From Phenylobacterium glaciei (GTDB taxonomy: Bacteria; Pseudomonadota; Alphaproteobacteria; Caulobacterales; Caulobacteraceae), in the NCBI RefSeq assembly GCF_016772415.1, contig NZ_JAGSGD010000002.1:1-64000 (forward strand): a stretch of DNA of 64,000 nucleotides, in the 5' to 3' direction. This document shows, one piece after another, positions 8,219 to 15,815 of this stretch (its first letter is position 1; each line of letters begins with the position of its first letter). The position numbers were made by a program, and so were the translations under genes. The notes beneath the pieces were generated by a model. It saw nothing but the letters and a program-made list of their open reading frames with translations, was not told the origin of the DNA and did not search any database.

Positions 8219-8802
8219 CGCACACCTCCGCCGGTCTCGATGGCCCAGAGCAGGATGGCGACGGCGTCGGCCTCGTTGTCGTCGGCCGGTGAGAAACCGC
8301 GCGCCTGGACCGCGGCGATCACGGCGGCCTTGTCGGCATTGCCGCGGCCGGTGGCGAAGGCCTTGATGGTTCCGACGGGGACGCCCTGGTAGGCGACGCC
8401 GTGTTCCTCGCACCAGGCGGTCAGCTGGCCCAAGAGGCCGCCATAGACGTGCGCGGCGTCGGTCCCGACGTGACGCCGGACCTCCTCGAAATAGACCGCG
8501 CTGATCGGGCCGGCGTCGACCTGCAGCTGCTCAAGCCAACGCCTGAAGCGCAGATAGCGCATGCCGCCACCGTCGAACCGGGAGGATTTGAGCGACAGGC
8601 AGCCGCTGGTGGTGGCGCCCATCGACCGCAGGGCCCAGCCGGTCGTGGTGCCGAGGTCGAGGGCGAGGATGACCCCGCAAGAGGGTATGACGGATATGAC
8701 GGGTTGCTGGTTATCACCGTTAGAAGCGCGCGCGTATGCGCGTGTAACGCCTATAAGGGGACTACCCGTCATATCCGTCATTGACGGTGAGCCACTGTGC
8801 AT
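8215..8802 (-). CDS. RuvC-like Holliday junction resolvase
   Basis: Predicted structure-specific nuclease of the RNase H fold that resolves branched phage DNA. A core strand ILALDLGTTTG (Asp49) is followed by YFEEVRRH (acidic pair) and DNEADAVAIL, which together give the acidic residues expected for a RuvC active site. The first 43 residues do not look like the family and contain a perfect 18-base inverted repeat at DNA level. ATG starts are available only at 8802, 8781 and 8772; no ATG or GTG lies nearer the conserved core, so the odd extension seems to be translated. It follows the primase gene by three bases. Confidence 0.8.
   Translation of the reverse strand: MHSGSPSMTDMTGSPLIGVTRAYARASNGDNQQPVISVIPSCGVILALDLGTTTGWALRSMGATTSGCLSLKSSRFDGGGMRYLRFRRWLEQLQVDAGPISAVYFEEVRRHVGTDAAHVYGGLLGQLTAWCEEHGVAYQGVPVGTIKAFATGRGNADKAAVIAAVQARGFSPADDNEADAVAILLWAIETGGGVR
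8687..8781. repeat. 18-bp perfect inverted repeat
   Basis: ATGACGGATATGACGGGT at 8687-8704 is the exact reverse complement of 8764-8781, with a 59-base spacer between. Each arm contains a short tandem (ATGACGG, ATATGACGG). The spacer has an alternating run around gcgcgcgcgtatgcgcg (8727-8743). The element lies within the first 39 codons of the RuvC-like gene, next to the primase gene, so it could act as an iteron-like replication site, a protein-binding site or an mRNA hairpin. Confidence 0.75.
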
Positions 8803-8805
8803 TTT

Positions 8806-11142
8806 TCAGAACTCCATCGGGTCGGTTGAGGTCGGCGCCTGGCGTAGTGCCAAGCCTCGGAAACCTCGGGCGGTCATGGTGTTGGCGCGCGCAAACCCCC
8901 GCGCTGTCAGGGTTTCGGAGAAGCGCTTGTTGGAGCCGGCATATTCGCCATTGGCCTCGGTCCAGCTCTTCCAGCTGGCGTAGAGTGCGCCCGACGTCTC
9001 CTTGCAGTTCGGGCCGAGGGTGCAGCGTTCATCGAGCCACCGGCCGACCGCGTCCTCGGCGTCGAAATACTCCTCGGTCGCAGCCAGCACGGATGCCGGC
9101 GGCTGGAGACCGATGCGCTGCCACTCCAGACAGCCCTCAAGCGCCCAGCCCAGGATGCCATCGCGCTCGGCCAGCAAACGGTCAGGCAGGTGCTTGTCGC
9201 GCCTGGCGGCCGGGATGGTGACGGTGAACGGGATCATGTGCAGACGACGGCGCATGGCCTCGTCGACGTTGCGGATCGATGGCTTGTGGTTGCCGACCAC
9301 CAGCAGCTTGAACTGCGGGGTGAACTCGAAGAAGTCCTGGCGCATGAACCGGGCGGTGATCTTGTCGCCGCCGGTGAGCGCCTTGAGCTTGCTCTCGGCC
9401 CAGCGACTGCCTTGTTCGGTTTCGATGGCCGTGACCACGCGTGCGCCGCGCAGGCCCGCCATATCGGTCGGGTGGCGATCCCCATGGCTGGCCATGAACA
9501 TGTCCATCGCCGCCACCGTGGCGTAGTCGCCCATCAAGGCTGTCAGGGTGTTGGCGAAGACCGACTTGCCGTTGGCGCCGGTGCCATAGAGGAAGAACAG
9601 CGCGTGCTCGCTGGTCACCCCGGTCAGGCAATAGCCCGCCATGCGCTGCAGATAGAGTTGAAGCTCGCTATCGCCGCCGGTGACCGTGGCCAGGAATTCC
9701 CGCCAGACCGGACATTCGCCTTGCGGGGACGCTGCGGTGATCTTGGTCATGTAGGACTGGCGATCATGGGCGCCGCCCTGGGCGGTATGCAGATCCACGA
9801 CGCCGGCCGGCGTGTTGAGCGCCCAGGGATCGCGGTCCCAGACCTCGGTCGTCTCGGCATGGCGCCGGTCGGCGCGGGCGATGCGCTCGACGGCAGCGAT
9901 TGTCGAAGCCGATGACAGCCTGGTCTTGAGTTGGATGCTGGGCGCCTTGCGCGCCGCAGCGCGGCAGACCTTGCGCGAGAGGTCATAGGCTTTGAGGGTG
10001 TCTTCCCGCACCCAGACTCTGCCGGTCCAGGTCAGCCACTGACCCCAGGCGGCGACATAGCGCCAGTCCTGCGCATGTTGGTGGGTGAAGATCTCGGCCA
10101 GGGCGTCCTCGGTCAGCTCGACAGGGGCCGTCTCGTCACCCTCGCTAGTGTTCTGCTGATCGGGCTCAGGGATGGCCCACTTGGCCCGGGCCCCGCGCAT
10201 GGCCTTGGCCATCTCGCGCGCAGTGTCGTCGACGCTGTGGCCGTTCAGGGTGAGGCCAGCGGCCAGACCGATGATCTCGGCATCGGTGCGGCCCAACGCC
10301 ACCATGTGGGCGACCAGCCGGACCATGTGGTTGTGCCACTGATCGCCGCGGCGGATTGCGGCGATGAGATCGGCTACCCCAATGCGGCCGGTGTCGATGG
10401 CGCGAGCGCCAGGCGCTGAATCGCGGTCAGGTGGATCGCCTCGGGCAACCGGGTCAGGGAAGGCCGAGGCCATCGCCTCGAACGAATAGGGGCCGCGCCT
10501 GTCGTCCCCGACGAAGGTGCGCAGGGTGGTCAGCTCGGTGCGGTAGCCACGCCGGGCCTTATGGGGGGCGGGATAGTTGACCGTGCCGGCCAGCCGCATG
10601 ATCCGGGAGGGATTGATGACGGCGTCGCCGCCCAGGTGCGCGGCGATGGCGCGCTGACGGGCCGTCCAGGCCGGCAGGTTGGCGCAGGGTTCTTCCAGTC
10701 GCCAGTAGAAGTGGGGTCGCGACTCCGGCACCGCGCCGGTCATCACCAGCATGGAATAGCGAAGCGGCACGTGGGCGCGGGCGGCGGCGACCGCAGCGGG
10801 GTCGTCCAGGTCGGCGAAGTGCCACCAGGCCAGCGCTACGTCGGTGTCTGAGCCATGGCCTGATTGATCGGTGTCGGGTTTGCGAGGATTGACGCCCACA
10901 TAGACGTTGTGGCCGCGGGCGTTCTGGTCAGCGGCGTAGCTGGCAGCCGCGTCGATCTGGTCCAGACCGAACCAGGCATTTTGATTGATAGCGGCCCGTT
11001 TGAGCGCCGGGTCGATCGGCCCGTGACGAATCTCGATCAGCCCGCCCTGCCCATCAGCCAGCACCGGAGCAAACAGCGCCAGGAGATGGGCTGCGATCAC
11101 CGTGAGGTTTGGCTGAATCAAGGGCTGGACCACGCTCGTCAT
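8806..11142 (-). CDS. Phage/plasmid primase-helicase, D5/P4 family
   Basis: Replication protein with a primase part and a superfamily 3 helicase part in one 778-residue chain. The N-terminal half resembles RepB/PrimPol-like primases (WWHFADLDD, RPHFYWRLEE). The C-terminal half has the D5 N-terminal region, a Walker A GTGANGKS near residue 520, a Walker B-like VVTAIETEQG, a sensor motif LLVVGNHKPSI and MRRRLHMIPF with the Arg finger region. It would start phage DNA synthesis. It is the first large gene of the leftward early operon. Confidence 0.93.
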   Translation of the reverse strand: MTSVVQPLIQPNLTVIAAHLLALFAPVLADGQGGLIEIRHGPIDPALKRAAINQNAWFGLDQIDAAASYAADQNARGHNVYVGVNPRKPDTDQSGHGSDTDVALAWWHFADLDDPAAVAAARAHVPLRYSMLVMTGAVPESRPHFYWRLEEPCANLPAWTARQRAIAAHLGGDAVINPSRIMRLAGTVNYPAPHKARRGYRTELTTLRTFVGDDRRGPYSFEAMASAFPDPVARGDPPDRDSAPGARAIDTGRIGVADLIAAIRRGDQWHNHMVRLVAHMVALGRTDAEIIGLAAGLTLNGHSVDDTAREMAKAMRGARAKWAIPEPDQQNTSEGDETAPVELTEDALAEIFTHQHAQDWRYVAAWGQWLTWTGRVWVREDTLKAYDLSRKVCRAAARKAPSIQLKTRLSSASTIAAVERIARADRRHAETTEVWDRDPWALNTPAGVVDLHTAQGGAHDRQSYMTKITAASPQGECPVWREFLATVTGGDSELQLYLQRMAGYCLTGVTSEHALFFLYGTGANGKSVFANTLTALMGDYATVAAMDMFMASHGDRHPTDMAGLRGARVVTAIETEQGSRWAESKLKALTGGDKITARFMRQDFFEFTPQFKLLVVGNHKPSIRNVDEAMRRRLHMIPFTVTIPAARRDKHLPDRLLAERDGILGWALEGCLEWQRIGLQPPASVLAATEEYFDAEDAVGRWLDERCTLGPNCKETSGALYASWKSWTEANGEYAGSNKRFSETLTARGFARANTMTARGFRGLALRQAPTSTDPMEF

Positions 11143-11235
11143 GCTTTCAGGGCTTTCGTGGAGGGGGCTTGCGCGTGCGCATCAGAACTCGACACCGGCG
11201 TGAGCAGGCGCAGGCGCCGGCGGCGGCGCCTGGAT

Positions 11236-11355
11236 CTAGACCTGAACCTGGACGGGGGCTTGGACCGGAGCCTGAATAGGCCGCGGCGCACTTGACCACC
11301 GGAAGTTTGCCCTGCGAGGCTTCGGGGGCCGCGAGCCAGGCGTCGTAGAGGTCAT
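11236..11355 (-). CDS. Possible small phage protein, 39 aa
   Basis: A short frame whose ATG overlaps the stop codon of the preceding small gene as TAATG, the usual sign of stop-start coupling. The product is basic and Pro-rich and ends in a repeat of PVQ units (APVQAPVQVQV). No homology recognised. It may be a real tiny early gene or a chance frame; the coupling is the only positive evidence. The next gene, the primase, begins about 95 bases further on. Confidence 0.4.
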   Translation of the reverse strand: MTSTTPGSRPPKPRRANFRWSSAPRPIQAPVQAPVQVQV

Positions 11356-11561
11356 TAGCCGGCCTCTACGCGGGCCTTGGGTCGGTAGGTGACCATGAAG
11401 GTCCGGACCCGGCCTTCGGTGTCGGGCCACAGCCTGCGGCCGGCGCGAAGCTGGCGGATCAGCTTCCAGTCATTGACGGCCAAGCGCCCGAAGGCGCTCT
11501 CGCTCAGCTGGTTGATGCGGACAAAGGCGTCGATCTCGTCGAGGAAGGGGATGTGTACCAT
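11355..11561 (-). CDS. Hypothetical early phage protein, 68 aa
   Basis: First gene of the leftward early operon. The 68-residue protein begins MVHIPFLDEIDAFVRI and is helical, with a basic stretch (RQLRAGRRLWPD) that could form a small DNA-binding domain in the position of a Cro-like or early regulator; that is inference. The ATG at 11561 lies only seven bases after a good -10 box, so the mRNA is probably leaderless. The open frame goes back to 11606, but that segment overlaps the promoter and operator. Confidence 0.75.
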   Translation of the reverse strand: MVHIPFLDEIDAFVRINQLSESAFGRLAVNDWKLIRQLRAGRRLWPDTEGRVRTFMVTYRPKARVEAG

Positions 11562-11568
11562 GTGTCGA

Positions 11569-11596
11569 ACATTACGGGAACGATCCCCGAGGTCAA
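11569..11596 (-). promoter_or_regulatory. Leftward early phage promoter
   Basis: On the minus strand a consensus-like -35 TTGACC (11591-11596) is followed by 16 bases and the -10 TAATGT (11569-11574). The first codon begins seven bases after the -10, which predicts a leaderless transcript. Repressor operator copy 1 fills the spacer, so bound repressor would block polymerase. This promoter would drive the replication genes. Confidence 0.65.
11575..11588. promoter_or_regulatory. Repressor operator, copy 1
   Basis: Read on the minus strand it is GGGGATCGTTCCCG, a copy of the NGGG-N6-CCCG palindrome. It lies between the -35 and -10 of the leftward promoter and is centred 50 bases from copy 2. 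Confidence 0.55.
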
Positions 11597-11621
11597 TGTG
11601 TGACACCGTTATCCATGCATA

Positions 11622-11650
11622 TTGCGGGAAGTCTCCCGCAGTGCTATAGC
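11622..11650 (+). promoter_or_regulatory. Repressor promoter (leaderless)
   Basis: TTGCGG (11622-11627), a 17-base spacer and TATAGC (11645-11650) form a promoter whose -10 ends six bases before the repressor ATG at 11657. The transcript should start at or beside the ATG, as in lambda cI from PRM. Operator copy 2 overlaps the -35 and spacer, which implies autoregulation. Confidence 0.6.
11625..11638. promoter_or_regulatory. Repressor operator, copy 2
   Basis: CGGGAAGTCTCCCG, extended to TGCGGGA-N4-TCCCGCA over 11623-11640 with seven-base perfect arms. It overlaps the repressor's own promoter. Confidence 0.65.
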
Positions 11651-11656
11651 TAGCCT

Positions 11657-12379
11657 ATGACCGACAAGCCCTTGTTCGATCCCGCCCGCCTGCGTGCCCT
11701 CCTGGAGGAGGCCACCGGCCCCGACACCAAGTGGTCGGCCAGGTCGCTGTCCCTGGCTTCGACCGGCGGCCGTAGCCCCAATGTGGTGCGCGACATCATG
11801 CGCGGCAAAAGCGTCAACCCGACCCTGGACACCATCCTTGGCCTGGCCAGGGCGCTGGGCAAGGACATCTCGGAGTTTGTCCCGTCCGGAGCGTTAGGAG
11901 CGTCCACCCCCCGCGCGAGCGTGTCAGATCGGCTGAAGGTGGTGGGCGCAGTCGCCGCCGGCATCTGGCGCGAGCAGACAGACTGGGCCGAGGAGGATAC
12001 CTACGAGATCGAGGTAGGCCCCAATCCGATCGCCGGCGGGGAGCGGTTCGCCCTGCGCATGGAGGGGTATTCCATGGACCAGATCATCCCGCCCGGATCT
12101 GACCTGGAATGTCTGCGGGTGACCTTCGGCGTGGTCACGCCGCAGCCCGGCGACATCGTCATCGTCCAGCGCAACCGTCACGACCTGCAGGAGCTGACCT
12201 GCAAGCGCCTCGAGTTTGATGGCCACAACTGGGTGCTCCGCGCCGAATCGACCCGGCCCGAGTTCCAGGACCCCATCGTCATCGGCCGGCCTGACGATGG
12301 TCATTTCGGCGATGATGAGACTGCGGTGATCGCGATCGTACTGCGCTCGCACCAGACGCTCTACAAGCGCCGGCGTTGA
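11657..12379 (+). CDS. CI-like prophage repressor, XRE/S24 family
   Basis: Predicted lysogeny repressor of 240 residues. The N-terminal helix-turn-helix is about residues 20-75 (SLASTGG, NVVRDIMRGKSVNPTLDTI). The C-terminal LexA-like S24 peptidase domain has the GYSMD motif with the catalytic Ser and LTCKRL with the catalytic Lys, so RecA-triggered self-cleavage and SOS induction are expected. The VGAVAAGIW segment is the likely cleavage region. The gene is transcribed opposite to the replication operon and is flanked on both sides by copies of a matching palindrome (11575, 11625, 12383, 12425), which supports its role as the immunity repressor. Confidence 0.92.
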   Translation: MTDKPLFDPARLRALLEEATGPDTKWSARSLSLASTGGRSPNVVRDIMRGKSVNPTLDTILGLARALGKDISEFVPSGALGASTPRASVSDRLKVVGAVAAGIWREQTDWAEEDTYEIEVGPNPIAGGERFALRMEGYSMDQIIPPGSDLECLRVTFGVVTPQPGDIVIVQRNRHDLQELTCKRLEFDGHNWVLRAESTRPEFQDPIVIGRPDDGHFGDDETAVIAIVLRSHQTLYKRRR

Positions 12380-12382
12380 TTG

Positions 12383-12396
12383 CGGGTAGCTTCCCG
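12383..12396. promoter_or_regulatory. Repressor operator, copy 3
   Basis: CGGGTAGCTTCCCG, extended to TGCGGG-N6-CCCGCA at 12381-12398. It begins just after the repressor stop codon and lies 42 bases from copy 4. Confidence 0.6.
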
Positions 12397-12418
12397 CACT
12401 AATAGTCCCGCATTTGCA

Positions 12419-12447
12419 TTGACCGGGGACGGGTCCCGCTCTAACTT
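12419..12447 (+). promoter_or_regulatory. Rightward early promoter with operator copy 4
   Basis: TTGACC (12419-12424), 17 bases and TAACTT (12442-12447). The spacer holds GGGGACGGGTCCCG (12425-12438), the fourth operator-like copy, placed exactly as in the leftward promoter. It would drive the small ORF, DUF2924 and recombinase genes under repressor control. A nine-codon frame (12456-12485) begins eight bases after the -10 and may be a leaderless leader peptide; this is speculative. Confidence 0.6.
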
Positions 12448-12503
12448 CACCTGAGATGATCCGGGCGCAGGTCGCCTGTTCATGACACCTCAGGACCCCC
12501 ACC

Positions 12504-12719
12504 ATGCGCACCGCCGCCGCTGCTGGCTTCAACGCGATTCCGGCCTATCAGCTGACCCGGGCCGAGCGGATCAGCGAGCTGGGACGTATCCTGGCGGTGG
12601 GCGCTTTGCGCCTGCGCGACAAGTCCAGTTCTCTATCTGCACACCGTGGAGAGAGTTGTCTCGACTACCGTTCCGACCAGAGCGGTTGTGACGCTCCCAT
12701 CCACGGGAGATTGCAATGA
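12504..12719 (+). CDS. Small protein upstream of DUF2924 gene, 71 aa
   Basis: Function unknown. The conserved core LTRAERISELGRILAVGALRLR followed by a Ser-rich LSAHRGESCLDY segment resembles small proteins I recall seeing beside DUF2924 and recombinase genes in alphaproteobacteria. The ATG has AGGA eight bases upstream. The stop overlaps the DUF2924 start as ATGA. The co-occurrence suggests a role with the recombinase, but no activity can be assigned from sequence. Confidence 0.75.
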   Translation: MRTAAAAGFNAIPAYQLTRAERISELGRILAVGALRLRDKSSSLSAHRGESCLDYRSDQSGCDAPIHGRLQ

Positions 12720-13159
12720 CCGAGACCCTACTGGTGCGCATCGCCGGCCTCAAATCCGCTGCCACCGCCGACCTGAAATCCCAATGGCGCGAGCTCTTTG
12801 GCAAGGAGCCGCCACCCTATAACCGCAACTACCTGCAGAGCCGCTTAGCCTACCGTATCCAGGAGCTGAGCCTGGGGGGCCTGAAGCCCCAGACCATCGC
12901 CCGGCTCGAGGCCCTGGGTGAGGCGCTGGACGGCGGCAAGCCGGAGAAGCGCAAGATCCCGGCAGCCAGCCGGCTGATCACCGGCACCCAGCTGATCCGC
13001 GAGTACCAGGGCGTGCCCCACACCGTGATCGTGCGCGACACCGACTTCGTCTACGAGGGGCGCCCCTACAAATCCCTCTCCGCCATCGCGCGCGCGATCA
13101 CCGGCACGCGGTGGAACGGGCTGATGTTCTTTGGCCTCAAGCGCAAGGGTGACGCATGA
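12716..13159 (+). CDS. DUF2924 domain-containing protein
   Basis: The 147-residue protein matches DUF2924: SAATADLKSQWRELFGKEPP, NRNYLQSRLAYRIQELSLGGL and a C-terminal part with YEGRPYKSLSAIARAITG that resembles a small DNA-binding repeat seen in recombinase-linked proteins. The biochemical role is unknown. It is coupled at both ends by four-base ATGA overlaps to the small ORF and the serine recombinase, so the three are almost certainly made together. This is a typical alphaproteobacterial recombinase neighbourhood. Confidence 0.88.
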   Translation: MTETLLVRIAGLKSAATADLKSQWRELFGKEPPPYNRNYLQSRLAYRIQELSLGGLKPQTIARLEALGEALDGGKPEKRKIPAASRLITGTQLIREYQGVPHTVIVRDTDFVYEGRPYKSLSAIARAITGTRWNGLMFFGLKRKGDA

Positions 13160-14487
13160 GCCGCGCGCCGATTACGCCGCCTCTCAAGCGCCGGACCCGC
13201 TGCGCCGTCTACACCCGCAAGAGCTCCGAAGAGGGGCTGGACATGGAGTTCAACAGCCTCGACGCCCAACGGGAGTCCTGCGAGGCCTACGTGGCCAGCC
13301 AGCGGCAGGAAGGCTGGGTGCTGGTCCCGGACTACTATGACGACGGCGGGTTCTCCGGCGGCACGCTGGAGCGGCCGGCGCTGAAGCGGCTCCTGGCCGA
13401 TATCGAGGCCGGGCTGGTCGACGTGGTGGTGGTCTACAAGATCGACCGCCTGTCGCGATCCCTGATGGACTTCTCCCGGCTGGTGGAGGTGTTCGACCGC
13501 CAGAACGTGACGTTCGTCTCCATCACCCAGTCGTTCAACACCACCACCTCGATGGGCCGCCTGACGCTCAACATTCTGCTGTCGTTCGCCCAGTTCGAGC
13601 GCGAGGTCACCGGCGAGCGCATCCGCGACAAGATCGCCGCATCGCGCCGCAGGGGCATCTGGATGGGCGGTCACACCCCGATGGGTTACGACGTCAAGGA
13701 CCGCAAACTGATCATCAATGCAGGCGAAGCGGCCGTGGTGCGCGGCCTGTTCGAGCGGTTCGTGCAGCTGGGCTCGGTCGTCGAGCTGGTCCGCGACGCC
13801 ACCGCCCACGGGCTCTGCAGCAAGAGCGGCCGGCCGATCGACAAGGGCCTGATCTACAAACTGTTCCGCAACCGGGTCTACCGGGGTGAGGCCGTCCACA
13901 AGGGGACCAGCTACCCCGGCGAGCACAAGGCGATCATCGACGAGGCGCTCTGGGACAAGGTCCACTCGATCATTGCGATCAGTCCCCGCACCCGAGCGAA
14001 AAACAGCCGCCGCACGACGCCGGCGCTGCTCAAGGGGCTAGTGTTTGGCCCGGACGGCCGGGCCATGTCGCCGTCCCACACCCGCAAGTCTGGGCGGCTC
14101 TACCGCTATTACGTCAGCCAGACCGTCATCAACCACGGGGCTGGCTCCAGCTCGATCGCCCGCGTCCCCGCCGGCGAGATCGAGGCCGCGGTGATCGAGC
14201 AGGTGCGTCACATGCTGCGCGCGCCGGAGGTGATCGTCGCGGCATGGCGCGAGGGTCATCGCCATGAAGACGACCTGACCGAGCAGGAGATGCGCGAGGC
14301 CCTGGTCCAGCTTGATCCCCTCTGGGAGGAGCTGTTCCCCGGTGAGCAGGCCCGCGTGATCCAGCTGCTGGTCGATCGGGTCGACATCCACCCGGACGAG
14401 GTGGCGATCCGCCTGCGCAATGACGGGCTCTCATCCCTGGCCGGCGAGCTCGCCAGCATCAGCACAGCCGAAAGGATCGCTGCATGA
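13156..14487 (+). CDS. Large serine recombinase (resolvase/invertase family)
   Basis: Site-specific recombinase, probably the prophage or module integrase. The 443-residue chain has the N-terminal catalytic domain with YTRKSS (Ser23 likely nucleophile), the VVVYKIDRLSRS motif and QFEREVTGERIRDKI, then the Recombinase domain (MGYDV through YKLFRNRVYRG). The C-terminal region has no obvious four-Cys zinc ribbon, so it is a shorter large serine recombinase. It joins DNA through a covalent Ser-DNA link at short att sites, which could not be located here. Coupled to the DUF2924 gene upstream and, by ATGA, to the next gene. Confidence 0.93.
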   Translation: MSRAPITPPLKRRTRCAVYTRKSSEEGLDMEFNSLDAQRESCEAYVASQRQEGWVLVPDYYDDGGFSGGTLERPALKRLLADIEAGLVDVVVVYKIDRLSRSLMDFSRLVEVFDRQNVTFVSITQSFNTTTSMGRLTLNILLSFAQFEREVTGERIRDKIAASRRRGIWMGGHTPMGYDVKDRKLIINAGEAAVVRGLFERFVQLGSVVELVRDATAHGLCSKSGRPIDKGLIYKLFRNRVYRGEAVHKGTSYPGEHKAIIDEALWDKVHSIIAISPRTRAKNSRRTTPALLKGLVFGPDGRAMSPSHTRKSGRLYRYYVSQTVINHGAGSSSIARVPAGEIEAAVIEQVRHMLRAPEVIVAAWREGHRHEDDLTEQEMREALVQLDPLWEELFPGEQARVIQLLVDRVDIHPDEVAIRLRNDGLSSLAGELASISTAERIAA

Positions 14488-14903
14488 GCGCCACCGACAC
14501 CTTCACGATCCGCATCCCCATGCAAATCCGCAAACGCGGTGGCCGCAAGCTGATCCTCGCCCCCGATGGCGGACCACCGATCTGGGCCGCTCCCAGGCCG
14601 CGGGTCGACAACACCATGATCAAGGTCATCGCCCGGGCGTTCCGGTGGCGAAAGCTGATCGAGACCGGGGTCCATGCCTCCATTGAGGAGGTTGCCGCAG
14701 CAGAGCGGATCAACGCGTCTTATGTGGGCCGCGTGCTGCGGCTGACGTTGCTTGCGCCGGAAATCATCGAGGCGGTCCTTGAAGGACGCCAGCCGGCAGG
14801 GATGACCATGGCGGGGCTGCTGACGCCGTTTCCGCTGATATGGGCGGAGCAGCGGGCAATGCTCGAGCCGTCGCGGGCACAGCCGCCAGCGCCTATAGGG
14901 TAG
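14484..14903 (+). CDS. Recombinase-associated HTH-like protein, 139 aa
   Basis: Unnamed protein coupled to the recombinase by an ATGA overlap. Residues about 60-105 (IEEVAAAERINASYVGRVLRLTLLAPEIIEAVLEG) look like the ParB/KorB helix-turn-helix plus a following helix. The N-terminal part is basic (QIRKRGGRKLIL). It is likely a DNA-binding accessory of the recombinase, such as a directionality or targeting factor; this is inferred from position and fold only. Confidence 0.75.
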   Translation: MSATDTFTIRIPMQIRKRGGRKLILAPDGGPPIWAAPRPRVDNTMIKVIARAFRWRKLIETGVHASIEEVAAAERINASYVGRVLRLTLLAPEIIEAVLEGRQPAGMTMAGLLTPFPLIWAEQRAMLEPSRAQPPAPIG

Positions 14904-14905
14904 CC

Positions 14906-15409
14906 ATGGGTATTCGGCGCTTCATCAGTGGTGTTGTTTTCGGCCTGACCGTTCTCTCAGCCACGTCGAGCCCGGCGGCGGCGCCGATCGTCGGCATAGC
15001 CAGTGTCATCGACGGCGACACCATCGAAATCCACGGCGTCCGTATACGTCTCCACGGCGTTGATGCGCCCGAAAGCCGCCAGCTTTGCACTCGTCCGACA
15101 GGCGAACGGTGGCGGTGCGGCCAGCAGGCATCCCTGGCCTTGTCGGATCAGATCGGGCGATCGACCGTGTCCTGCGATCCTCGCGACACCGATCGCTACG
15201 GGCGGACCGTCGCTGTCTGCAGTTCCCGCGGCGTGGATCTGAATGGCTGGCTGGTCACCCAGGGCTGGGCAGTCGCCTATCTGCGCTATTCGCGGGACTA
15301 CGTCCGCGCCGGGGACCAGGCACGGGCGGCCAGTCGTGGCGTCTGGTCGGGACAGTTCGACATGCCTTGGGAGTGGCGGGCGGCCCGCCGCTCAGCTGCT
15401 ACTGGATAG
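14906..15409 (+). CDS. Secreted thermonuclease family protein (SNase)
   Basis: Calcium-dependent staphylococcal-nuclease-fold enzyme, 167 residues, probably exported: a hydrophobic signal peptide at residues 1-26 ends in an Ala-rich site. The OB-fold core has VIDGDTIEIHGVRIRLHGVDAPES, with Arg and Glu of the active site, and DRYGRTVAVC with the third catalytic Arg. The ATG at 14906 comes three bases after the upstream stop, so it is probably in the same operon. SNase genes near prophage ends can be cargo; a role in nucleotide scavenging or defence is speculative. Confidence 0.88.
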   Translation: MGIRRFISGVVFGLTVLSATSSPAAAPIVGIASVIDGDTIEIHGVRIRLHGVDAPESRQLCTRPTGERWRCGQQASLALSDQIGRSTVSCDPRDTDRYGRTVAVCSSRGVDLNGWLVTQGWAVAYLRYSRDYVRAGDQARAASRGVWSGQFDMPWEWRAARRSAATG

Positions 15410-15815
15410 ACCTGACACCTGGCGCCAGATGAGCGTCCGCAAGCGGACTCTTCCAAAGGCAGAGATGGGGGGTTTGCGGACATTGGCCGACGGACCACCG
15501 CCGCTGAGCCACACCATGCCGTCGCGCACGTCGATCCGTTGTTGACGGCGCAAGGAACCAGCGGTCGGAAACCTTTTCCGTGAGGGGCATCGAACGCCGT
15601 GGCCGAGAGCCCACCTTCTCGATGTCCGAGAGGAGTCCGACCGATCAGCGCCATGATTCGTAGCCCGCGCCTTTTTGGTGCAGGGTGAAGATTGACCTGT
15701 CCCGAGGCAGCCGCACTGTGGCAACGAAGTCAGCTAGAGCGCTCAATGCCCCCACGTCGTGGGTCGCACGCAAGACTCTCTCTCTGAAGATCGCCGCGTT
15801 CGAGTACGTTCCTGA
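15410..15815. other. Intergenic region between prophage module and KaiC cassette
   Basis: About 400 bases without a convincing gene. It contains a short hairpin GTCCGC-AA-GCGGAC (15435-15448) followed by a gcggac half site near 15475, and a perfect 13-base palindrome CCCACGTCGTGGG (15751-15763), 52 bases before the first gene of the cassette, which may be an operator. A TTGACC at 15692 has no good -10 at the right distance. The right prophage boundary probably falls in or near this stretch, but no att duplication can be seen inside the window. Confidence 0.45.
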
